This document shows, piece after piece, positions 1-5,588 of a stretch of 5,588 nt of DNA. The stretch is from Filomicrobium sp. (lineage in GTDB: Bacteria > Pseudomonadota > Alphaproteobacteria > Rhizobiales > Hyphomicrobiaceae), in the NCBI GenBank assembly GCA_030607105.1, contig JAUWFF010000116.1:1-5588 (forward strand), in the 5' to 3' direction. A program made the position numbers and the translations under genes. The notes under the pieces were generated by a model. It had not been told where the DNA came from. It worked only from the letters and a program-made list of their open reading frames with translations, and did no database searches. Numbering within the stretch: the stretch's first letter is position 1; each line of letters begins with the position of its first letter.

Positions 1-1091
1 ACGCCTTTGTCTTCCTCGAGATTTCATCACTCGCCACCTACGTCCTGATCGCTCTCGGCAAGAACCGGCGCGCCCTGCTGGCGGCCTATCAGTACCTCAT
101 CATGGGCACCATCGGCGCGACCTTGTACGTGATCGGTGTCGGCCTCCTCTACGTGGTAACCGGCACCCTGAACTTTGATGATCTGGCAAGCCGTCTCAGC
201 GGCGCCATTGTCGACCCCGGTCAGCGCAACGCCGTTGTAACCGCCCTTGGCTTCATGGTCGTTGGTCTGTCTTTGAAGCTCGCTTTGTTCCCCATGCACA
301 TGTGGCTGCCCAACGCTTACGCCTACGCACCATCGTTTGCGACCGCGTTTCTGGCCGGCACAGCCACCAAGGCCGCGGTCTATCTTTTGGTTCGCGTCGT
401 CTTCTCCGTCTTCGGTGTCGGCATGAAGCTGGAGAACCTCCCGATCGGAGAAGTCGTCATCGTCTTGTCGATCGCCGCGATGTTCCTCGCGTCCATCAGT
501 GCGGTATTCGAGACCAACGCCAAGCGCATGCTGGCCTACTCTTCGGTAGCGCAGATCGGCTACATCACGCTTGGCATCGCAATTGCCAACCAGGCCGGCT
601 TGACCGGCTCGCTCGCCCACATCGCCAATCATGCCATCATGAAAACCGCGCTCTTCTTAGCGCTCGGCGCCGTCTTCTACCGCGTCGGATCGGTGCTCTA
701 TACGGACATCTCAGGCATTGGCCGGAAGATGCCATTGACCATGGCCGCTTTCGCGGTTGCCGGCCTGGGCTTGATGGGCACGCCCGGCACGGCGGGATTC
801 ATCTCGAAATGGTACCTTGCCGTCGGGGCCATTGACGACGGCATGTATTCGGTCGTCTTTCTGATCGTTGCCAGTTCCCTGATCTCGGTGGTCTACATCG
901 GCCGCATCACTGAGGTCGTCTGGTTTCGCGAGCCCTCCAAAGCTGCCGCACAGGCGCGGGAGGCACCGCTGTCCATGCTGATACCGCTGTGGTTGTTGGT
1001 CTTCGCCACGATCTATTTGGGCTTTGACACCCGTGCCACTGTCGGCACCGCCTCCGAGGCTGCCAAGATGTTGCTCGAGGGGGTCCAGTGA
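1..1091 (+). CDS. Mrp/Mnh-type monovalent cation/H+ antiporter subunit D family protein (5' truncated)
   Basis: This is an inner-membrane, antiporter-like subunit of an Mrp-type cation/proton antiporter, belonging to the proton-conducting transporter family shared with NuoL/M/N. The reading frame is open from the left edge (first full codon at position 3), so the ATG at 102 is internal and the start lies outside the window. In the 362 visible residues the family's key sites are present: Glu6 in FLEISSLATY (TM5), Lys92 in LSLKLALFPMHMWLP (TM7), Lys123 in TATKAAVYLL (TM8), His210/Lys214 in HAIMKTALF, and Lys269 in GFISKWYLA (TM12). MrpD proteins are about 490-500 residues, so roughly 130 N-terminal residues are missing, which fits the TM5 Glu lying at the edge. 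TM8 has Leu where MrpA/NuoL have His, as in MrpD. The gene ends in TGA, which overlaps the next start. Ion specificity cannot be read from sequence. Family assignment is firm; the exact subunit letter is less so. Confidence 0.93.
   Translation, partial: AFVFLEISSLATYVLIALGKNRRALLAAYQYLIMGTIGATLYVIGVGLLYVVTGTLNFDDLASRLSGAIVDPGQRNAVVTALGFMVVGLSLKLALFPMHMWLPNAYAYAPSFATAFLAGTATKAAVYLLVRVVFSVFGVGMKLENLPIGEVVIVLSIAAMFLASISAVFETNAKRMLAYSSVAQIGYITLGIAIANQAGLTGSLAHIANHAIMKTALFLALGAVFYRVGSVLYTDISGIGRKMPLTMAAFAVAGLGLMGTPGTAGFISKWYLAVGAIDDGMYSVVFLIVASSLISVVYIGRITEVVWFREPSKAAAQAREAPLSMLIPLWLLVFATIYLGFDTRATVGTASEAAKMLLEGVQ
1077..1083 (+). promoter_or_regulatory. Ribosome binding site deciding the start of the second antiporter subunit
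   Basis: A purine-rich GAGGGGG stretch lies inside the 3' end of the upstream gene. It is 7 nt before the ATG at 1091 but only 4 nt before the in-frame GTG at 1088. The spacing favours ATG 1091, which overlaps the upstream TGA by one base (TGATG). Confidence 0.6.
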
Positions 1092-2677
1092 TGTTCACCA
1101 GCCTTTTTGCCACCTTGCAGAACATGGCCCCTGAAGACCTGATCCTTGCCGCGCTGCTGATCCCGACGGCAGCCGCGGCACTGATCCCGCTGTTCCACCG
1201 TATTCCGAACCTGCGCGAGGCCGTCACCTTAATCTCGGCCGTTGCTCTGGCATCCGTTACCTGGTCCCTTTACCCGCACATCATCGACGGTGAGCGGCCG
1301 GAGCTAAAGGTTTGGGAAGTCGCGCAAGGGCTTACTCTGTCGTTCAAGGTTGAACCGCTCGGCATGCTCTTTGCGCTCGTTGCATCGACCCTCTGGATCG
1401 TGAACTCGATCTACTCGATCGGCTACATGCGCGGCAATAACGAACCCCGCCAGACATCATTCTATGTCTGCTTCGCCGTCGCCCTTGCCTCAACCATGGC
1501 CTTGGCGTTCTCCGCCAACCTTTTCACGTTGTTCCTCGCCTATGAGGTGTTGACGATCTCGACATACCCGCTCGTCACGCACAAGGCGACGCCCGAGGCC
1601 ATGAAGGCTGGCCGTGTTTACCTGATGCTGCTGATCGGCACATCGATGGTGCTGTTCCTACCCGCCATTGTGATCACGTGGGCGACCGCCGGCACGCTCG
1701 ATTTCACCGCCGGCGGAATCATTCCCATCGCGGGCGAGAACGCCATCTCACCGTTCCTGCTTGGTGGATTGCTGTTCCTCTTCATCTTCGGCATCGGCAA
1801 AGCCGCCGTAATGCCGATCCATTTCTGGCTTCCCGCCGCGATGGTGGCACCAACGCCGGTCAGTGCACTCCTACACGCCGTCGCCGTCGTCAAGGCCGGT
1901 GTCTTTTCGATTCTCAAGGTGGTCGTCTATGTCTTCGGCATTGACGCGCTGACCACAACCAGCGCGAATGCATGGATCATCTATCTGTCTGCGTTTTGCG
2001 TGCTGATGGCGTCCATCATCGCGATGAACCAGGACAACCTCAAGGCGAGGCTCGCCTATTCCACGGTGAGTCAACTATCTTACATTGTGCTCGGAGCCGT
2101 CCTGGCAACCGCAACCAGCGTCACCGGTGGCGCGCTGCACATCCTGATGCACGCCTTCGCGAAGATCACCCTCTTCTTTTGCGCCGGTGCGATCTACGTT
2201 GCCCATCACAAGACAGAGGTAAGCCAGCTTGATGGTGTCGGCCGCCTGATGCCGGTGACCATGTTCGCCTTTTTCATCGCCTCACTTAGTATCATCGGCA
2301 TACCCCCGCTCGGCGGCACCTGGAGCAAGTGGTTCCTTGCCCTCGGCGCACTCGACGCCAACTATCAATTCGCAATGGCCGTTTTCATGATCTCATCACT
2401 GCTGAATACGGCTTACCTTCTGCCGATTGTTTCGCGCGCGTTCTTCAAGCCGTTGCCCGGAACCGTCGCAGGGCAGAAGGTCGCGATAGCCGAGGCGCCG
2501 ACGGCCTGCCTGATAGCGATATCACTAACGACGCTCGGTTGCTTCATCCTCTTCTTCTATGCCGATTTCGCCCTCGACATGATCAAGCTTGTCGACTTTA
2601 CGGGCGCGCAAACGAATACCGCATCTTCGCCTGCAGCCGATGCAGAGCTCTTGAAGGAGGCCTCGAATGTCCGCTGA
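1091..2677 (+). CDS. Mrp-type monovalent cation/H+ antiporter subunit D family protein, complete, with an MrpA-like TM8
   Basis: This is the second antiporter-like integral membrane subunit, 528 residues from ATG 1091 (529 if the GTG at 1088 is used). The whole length is hydrophobic apart from a polar, Ala-rich tail of about 25 residues. Conserved channel residues are Glu152 in LAYEVLTIS (TM5), Lys237 in GIGKAAVMPIHFWLP (TM7), His262 and Lys268 in LLHAVAVVKAGVF (TM8), His354/Lys358 in HAFAKITLFF, and Lys413 in TWSKWFLALGALD (TM12). The His plus Lys in TM8 is a feature of MrpA and NuoL rather than classical MrpD, yet the protein lacks MrpA's long C-terminal region. It is somewhat longer than a typical MrpD of about 490-500 residues. 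The start overlaps the upstream stop (TGATG) and the end overlaps the next gene by 11 nt, which indicates one operon. It probably conducts protons in the same membrane complex; whether Na+, K+ or another process is coupled is not visible. It could also be called MrpA-like or MbhH-like. Confidence 0.93.
   Translation: MFTSLFATLQNMAPEDLILAALLIPTAAAALIPLFHRIPNLREAVTLISAVALASVTWSLYPHIIDGERPELKVWEVAQGLTLSFKVEPLGMLFALVASTLWIVNSIYSIGYMRGNNEPRQTSFYVCFAVALASTMALAFSANLFTLFLAYEVLTISTYPLVTHKATPEAMKAGRVYLMLLIGTSMVLFLPAIVITWATAGTLDFTAGGIIPIAGENAISPFLLGGLLFLFIFGIGKAAVMPIHFWLPAAMVAPTPVSALLHAVAVVKAGVFSILKVVVYVFGIDALTTTSANAWIIYLSAFCVLMASIIAMNQDNLKARLAYSTVSQLSYIVLGAVLATATSVTGGALHILMHAFAKITLFFCAGAIYVAHHKTEVSQLDGVGRLMPVTMFAFFIASLSIIGIPPLGGTWSKWFLALGALDANYQFAMAVFMISSLLNTAYLLPIVSRAFFKPLPGTVAGQKVAIAEAPTACLIAISLTTLGCFILFFYADFALDMIKLVDFTGAQTNTASSPAADAELLKEASNVR
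2654..2660 (+). promoter_or_regulatory. Strong Shine-Dalgarno for the small membrane protein gene
   Basis: AAGGAGG, a near-perfect anti-16S match, lies 6 nt before the ATG at 2667 and within the last codons of the upstream gene. It is the best ribosome binding site in the operon and strongly supports the small gene being translated. Confidence 0.75.
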
Positions 2678-2945
2678 TCACAACCACAAATTCGAAACGC
2701 CACCTCACGAACGCACCTGGATCGACGACCCGAAGAACGTCGACAAAATCGTCTACACGCTCTACGCGGTTTGCGCCCTCCTCATTCTGATAGACCCGTT
2801 GATCCACAAGCATGGTCCGTTTGCCATCGAGCACGTCTGGGGTTTTTACGCCCTCTACGGGTTCATCGGCTGCGTCTTCCTGGTGTTGGCGGCAAAGCTG
2901 ATGCGCGTTTTCCTCATGCGGCCGGAAGGCTATTATGACAGGTGA
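2667..2945 (+). CDS. Small two-helix membrane protein of unknown function in the antiporter operon
   Basis: This encodes 92 residues and I do not recognise a named family. The first 27 residues are polar, rich in His and charged residues. Two hydrophobic segments follow, roughly residues 28-46 and 57-78, separated by a short polar loop with HKHG. The end is basic, then closes with MRPEGYYDR. Positive charges after the second helix (Lys77, Arg80, Arg85) suggest that both ends face the cytoplasm. It is not a match by eye to MrpB, C, E, F or G. A strong AAGGAGG site and 11-nt overlaps with the genes on both sides show that it is a real, co-translated member of the operon. I infer that it is an accessory subunit or assembly factor of the antiporter complex, perhaps between the second and third pump subunits; that role is not demonstrated. 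I recall similar small proteins beside D subunits in related clusters, annotated as hypothetical. Confidence 0.85.
   Translation: MSADHNHKFETPPHERTWIDDPKNVDKIVYTLYAVCALLILIDPLIHKHGPFAIEHVWGFYALYGFIGCVFLVLAAKLMRVFLMRPEGYYDR
2924..2929 (+). promoter_or_regulatory. Ribosome binding site for the third antiporter subunit
   Basis: GGAAGG lies 5 nt before the ATG at 2935, inside the end of the small membrane protein gene. It supports that ATG as the start and translational coupling through the 11-nt overlap. Confidence 0.55.
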
Positions 2946-4629
2946 GCTGAACCCAGGCCTGATAATTATTCTAGGCGCCCTGCTGGTCCCGCTGCTGCCC
3001 GGTCGTGTCCTGCGCGGAGCTTACATGCTACTGCTGCCCATCGCGGCCTTCGCCTATCTTCTGGGACTGCCGATGGGCGAAGCGGGGCAAATCGAGTTTA
3101 TGAACCTGTCGCTCGTTACGCTGCGGGTCGACAAACTCAGTTTCGTCTTCGGCACGATCTTTCTTATCGCCACATTGCTAGGTGTGATCTACGCACTTCA
3201 CGTCGGCGATTGGGTCCAGCACACCGCCGGCCTCATCTATTCCGGCAGCGCCATTGGCGCGGTCTTCGCCGGCGATTTCGTGACCCTTTTCATCTTCTGG
3301 GAGATCACTGCGATCTCATCAGTTTTCCTGGTTTGGGCCTCGCGCAATTCCTCGGCGATGGCGGCGGGACTGCGTTACCTTGTTATACAGGTCGGTTCAG
3401 GCGTCATTCTCCTTGCCGGCGTTCTCATACACTACCAGCAGACCGGCTCGATCGCTTTCAACGCCATGGGAACCGAGACCCTTGCCGGCAAGCTCATTCT
3501 CATCGCCTTCGGTATCAAGTGCGCTTTCCCTCTACTTCACAACTGGCTGCAGGACGCCTATCCGCAAGCCACGGTGACTGGCACCGTCATCTTGTCCGCG
3601 TTCACCACCAAGCTCGCCGTCTACGCCCTGGCGCGCGGCTACGCAGGGACCGAAATCCTGATCCCGATCGGCGCCGTGATGACCGCCTTTCCGATTTTCT
3701 ATGCAGTGATCGAGAATGACCTGCGGCGGGTGCTGGCGTACTCACTGAACAACCAGCTCGGCTTCATGGTCGTCGGCATTGGCATCGGCACCGAGCTTGC
3801 CCTCAACGGCACCGCGGCCCACGCCTTCTGCCACATCCTCTACAAGGCCTTGTTGTTCATGGCGATGGGCGCCGTGCTTTACCGGGTCGGCACAGTCAAG
3901 GGCTCGGAGCTCGGCGGGCTTTATCGTTCGATGCCTTGGACCACGGTTTTCTGCATTGTCGGAGCGGCATCGATCTCGGCCTTCCCACTGTTCTCCGGCT
4001 TCATCTCGAAGTCGCTGATAATTTCAGCGGCGATGAAGGAAGGGTACTATTGGGTCTGGCTGACGCTGCTGTTTGCCAGCGCCGGTGTTTTCCACCACTC
4101 GGGTATCAAGATCCCGTACTTCGCGTTTTTCGCTCACGATTCAGGCAAGCGCTGCGAAGAGGCCCCAATGAACATGCTGATTGCCATGGCTATCGCCGCA
4201 GCATTCTGCATCGGCCTCGGTGTCTATCCTGATCCCCTCTACGCGCTCCTGCCCTACGACGTGAAGTACGACGCTTACAGCCTTGAGCACGTGGTCACTC
4301 AGCTTCAGCTGTTGATGTTCTCGGCGCTTGCCTTCACCGTTCTCATGCGCACCGGCATCTATCCGCCAGAACTCAAGTCCATCAACCTCGACACGGATTG
4401 GTTCTATCGCGTTCCTGGCAGCCATCTCGCACAAGTCGCAAACCAGTTCCGCTCAGTCACTTGGCAATGGGTGGCGGACGGCACCGTCAAACTCGCGACC
4501 AAGGTGCACAACGCTCTTTATCAGCACCATGGACCGGAGGGTTGGTTCGGCCGCACCTGGCCAACCGGAACGATGGCGTTCTGGACGACAGTGACACTCG
4601 GCGCCGTCGTGATCCTCTCGTATCTCTAG
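2935..4629 (+). CDS. Na+/H+ antiporter subunit D-like protein with C-terminal extension
   Basis: This third antiporter-like subunit has 564 residues, about 70 more than a usual MrpD. It is a polytopic inner-membrane protein with the family's channel residues: Glu123 in FIFWEITAIS (TM5), Lys195 in GIKCAFPLLHNWL (TM7), Lys226 in TTKLAVYALARG (TM8), His300/Lys304 in HILYKALLF, and Lys359 in SGFISKSLI (TM12). TM8 has Leu in place of the MrpA/NuoL His. The usual WLP after TM7 reads WLQ (residues 204-206). After the antiporter core, a DTDWFYR motif (486-492) leads into an amphipathic stretch (about 494-533) and a last hydrophobic helix (about 546-563), somewhat like the lateral helix and anchor of NuoL. 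It overlaps the small upstream gene by 11 nt and is the last gene of the operon. It resembles the D-type subunit of Mrp/Mbh-like clusters and is clearly divergent from the other two copies, so recent tandem duplication is unlikely. Function as a proton-channel subunit is inferred from the family. Confidence 0.93.
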   Translation: MTGELNPGLIIILGALLVPLLPGRVLRGAYMLLLPIAAFAYLLGLPMGEAGQIEFMNLSLVTLRVDKLSFVFGTIFLIATLLGVIYALHVGDWVQHTAGLIYSGSAIGAVFAGDFVTLFIFWEITAISSVFLVWASRNSSAMAAGLRYLVIQVGSGVILLAGVLIHYQQTGSIAFNAMGTETLAGKLILIAFGIKCAFPLLHNWLQDAYPQATVTGTVILSAFTTKLAVYALARGYAGTEILIPIGAVMTAFPIFYAVIENDLRRVLAYSLNNQLGFMVVGIGIGTELALNGTAAHAFCHILYKALLFMAMGAVLYRVGTVKGSELGGLYRSMPWTTVFCIVGAASISAFPLFSGFISKSLIISAAMKEGYYWVWLTLLFASAGVFHHSGIKIPYFAFFAHDSGKRCEEAPMNMLIAMAIAAAFCIGLGVYPDPLYALLPYDVKYDAYSLEHVVTQLQLLMFSALAFTVLMRTGIYPPELKSINLDTDWFYRVPGSHLAQVANQFRSVTWQWVADGTVKLATKVHNALYQHHGPEGWFGRTWPTGTMAFWTTVTLGAVVILSYL

Positions 4630-4641
4630 ACCGGCTCGGCT

Positions 4642-5283
4642 TCACTCCGGGTCAGCCAGCCCCAGCGCCAGTTGCACCGGCCGGAAAGAGCGCCGGTGTA
4701 TCGGCGTCGCCCCGAGCCGATGCAACGCCTCACGATGCTGCGGGGTGCCATATCCTTTATGGCGCTCGAATCCGTAACCCGGATAGATCTCCGCCAACTC
4801 TGTCATCAATCGGTCCCGCGTGACCTTGGCGACAATCGACGCTGCAGCAATCGACAAACACTTGGCATCTCCCTTGACGATCGTGCGCGCCTCACAACCC
4901 ACAGGCGGACGCCGGTTCCCGTCGACAAGAACCAGGCGCGGCATCTCTTCGAGCTGAGCCACCGCCTCGGCCATGGCCCACATCGTGGCATTAAGAATGT
5001 TGTCGCGGTCGATTTGGCCGACGTCGGCAACGCCAACACCCACCCGAGCGTTCTTTTGGATGCTGGCGAACGCCGCATCCCGCTCCTGAACCCGAAGCGC
5101 TTTGGAATCCGCGATTCCGACTGGCAGGCAATCGAGGTCGAGAACAACCGCGGCGGCGACAACCGGCCCCGCCCACGGACCGCGGCCGGCTTCGTCGACA
5201 CCGGCGATCGCGCCGGGCGCCAGCGCGAGCTCCCCCTGCTCTAGTTCAAGTGTTGGCCGGTCCCGTTTCTGCAACCCCTTCAT
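4642..5283 (-). CDS. rnhB: Ribonuclease HII
   Basis: This cytoplasmic endonuclease cleaves the RNA strand of RNA/DNA hybrids and starts removal of single ribonucleotides misincorporated in DNA. The 213-residue length is normal for the family. The N-terminal signature GVDEAGRGPWAGPVVAAAV carries catalytic Asp30 and Glu31; Asp121 in VLVDGN and Asp157 in KVTRDRLM complete the DEDD set. Further family motifs are DSKAL (59-63), GDAKCLSIAAASIVAK (138-153), and the C-terminal HKGYGTPQHREAL and RRSFRPV, which form the region contacting the hybrid. All active-site residues are present, so the enzyme should be functional. The ATG at 5283 is the only standard start between the upstream stop and the first motif that fits, although its ribosome binding site is weak. 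The gene follows a radical SAM gene on the same strand by 39 nt, probably as one transcript, and converges on the antiporter operon. Confidence 0.97.
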   Translation of the reverse strand: MKGLQKRDRPTLELEQGELALAPGAIAGVDEAGRGPWAGPVVAAAVVLDLDCLPVGIADSKALRVQERDAAFASIQKNARVGVGVADVGQIDRDNILNATMWAMAEAVAQLEEMPRLVLVDGNRRPPVGCEARTIVKGDAKCLSIAAASIVAKVTRDRLMTELAEIYPGYGFERHKGYGTPQHREALHRLGATPIHRRSFRPVQLALGLADPE

Positions 5284-5322
5284 GGCAAGCAGTGTTGCGC
5301 GAGTCGGCGCAACCAGAAAGAC

Positions 5323-5588
5323 CTAAATCAGCGAAAGCTGACCACTTTTCGCGTGCGGCTTTCGAAACAAATCCGTCCGCAGCTGTTCGCGGCATTCGTT
5401 GAGCCCAAGCCGCTTCAAGGCAAGCCTGAAGCGCATTGCCACCTGCCCAGCATAAGGACCGCTTCCCCTCTGCCTGAGTCCGAATGCACCGCGGTAATCA
5501 CGCCCCTCGTGCATACCTTGAACAAGTTTGATTACACGGTTGGCTCGTTGCGGGTGGTCGGTGGCGAGCCACTCGCGAAACAACTCCT
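5323..5588 (-). CDS. PA0069-family radical SAM protein, C-terminal part (runs off the right edge)
   Basis: Only the last 88 or so codons are present; the frame continues beyond the right edge. The TTG at 5583-5581 is internal, preceded in frame by a Glu codon. The fragment reads LFREWLATDHPQRANRV, then GRDYRGAFGLRQRGSGPYA, then RFRLALKRLGL and a QLSLI terminus. I recognise this as the C-terminal region of the PA0069 family of radical SAM proteins, whose precise reaction is not settled; the older 'DNA repair photolyase-like' label comes from distant similarity to spore photoproduct lyase. The radical SAM CxxxCxxC cluster site would be far upstream and is not visible, so the call rests on the tail alone. 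The position just before rnhB agrees with an arrangement I know from alphaproteobacteria, where a DNA methyltransferase gene often follows; here the antiporter operon lies there instead. Confidence 0.82.
   Translation of the reverse strand, partial: ELFREWLATDHPQRANRVIKLVQGMHEGRDYRGAFGLRQRGSGPYAGQVAMRFRLALKRLGLNECREQLRTDLFRKPHAKSGQLSLI

Noticed and set aside
27..632. A 201-residue open frame on the minus strand opposite the first antiporter gene
   Set aside because: It lies wholly antisense to a gene with clear family motifs, its translation is extremely rich in Asp, Glu, Arg, Gly and Gln with no recognisable domain, and it is typical of the antisense frame of GC-rich membrane protein genes.
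102..1091. ATG at 102 as the true start of the first antiporter gene
   Set aside because: The frame is open upstream to the window edge and encodes the conserved FLEISSLATY segment with the TM5 glutamate, so the ATG is internal.
1..4629. Dissolved inorganic carbon pump (DabA/DabB) or complex I operon
   Set aside because: No DabA-like gene, quinone-site or iron-sulphur subunit is visible, and the subunit motifs and order fit an Mrp-like D-subunit cluster better; genes upstream of the window could change this.
4675..4698. Perfect 7-bp inverted repeat CACCGGC / GCCGGTG with a 10-nt loop, a possible terminator hairpin
   Set aside because: It lies inside rnhB coding sequence over conserved codons (RRSFRPV region), has no T-run after it, and is explained by codon choice in GC-rich DNA.
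4398..4823. A 141-residue open frame running from the end of the third antiporter gene into rnhB
   Set aside because: It straddles two convergent genes in shifted frames, has Pro/Arg/Ser-rich low-complexity sequence and no ribosome binding site that I can see.
4672..5244. A 190-residue open frame on the plus strand opposite rnhB
   Set aside because: It is antisense to rnhB, which has the complete DEDD catalytic set; the product is Arg-rich with no domain.
5323..5583. Independent small gene starting at the TTG at 5583-5581
   Set aside because: The frame continues to the right edge and the peptide matches the C-terminal end of a larger radical SAM family protein.

Overview
The window reads as GC-rich proteobacterial DNA, most likely from an alphaproteobacterium. 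This rests on the protein sequences, the strong G/C preference at third codon positions, and the pairing of a PA0069-family radical SAM gene with rnhB, an order I know from alphaproteobacteria. I cannot name a genus. Nearly all of the window is coding, and no RNA gene, mobile element, CRISPR array or long repeat is visible.

Positions 1-4629 (+ strand) are the distal part of a tightly packed operon for an Mrp/Mnh-like multisubunit cation/proton antiporter, a relative of the membrane arm of respiratory complex I. It holds three different antiporter-like subunits of the proton-conducting transporter (NuoL/M/N, MrpA/D) family: a 5'-truncated gene (1-1091), a complete gene (1091-2677) and a longer complete gene (2935-4629). 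Each visible protein has the conserved Glu (TM5), Lys (TM7), Lys (TM8), HxxxK (TM10 region) and Lys (TM12) positions expected of an active proton channel. Between the second and third lies a 92-residue, two-helix membrane protein of unknown function (2667-2945). All four genes overlap by 1 to 11 nt, so they are probably co-transcribed and translationally coupled. The small B, C, E, F and G subunits are not in this window and may lie upstream of position 1.

Positions 4642-5588 (- strand) face this operon: rnhB (ribonuclease HII, 4642-5283), preceded by the 3' end of a PA0069-family radical SAM gene (5323-5588, running off the right edge). The two gene groups converge with only 12 nt between stop codons and no recognisable terminator in that gap.

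The part most worth attention is the antiporter cluster: three dissimilar pump subunits in a row, a small uncharacterised membrane protein among them, and a third pump subunit with a C-terminal extension that may resemble the lateral helix and anchor of NuoL. The overall type (Mrp-like clusters with several D subunits) is, as far as I recall, seen in other proteobacteria; the role of the small protein and the ion specificity appear unsettled.
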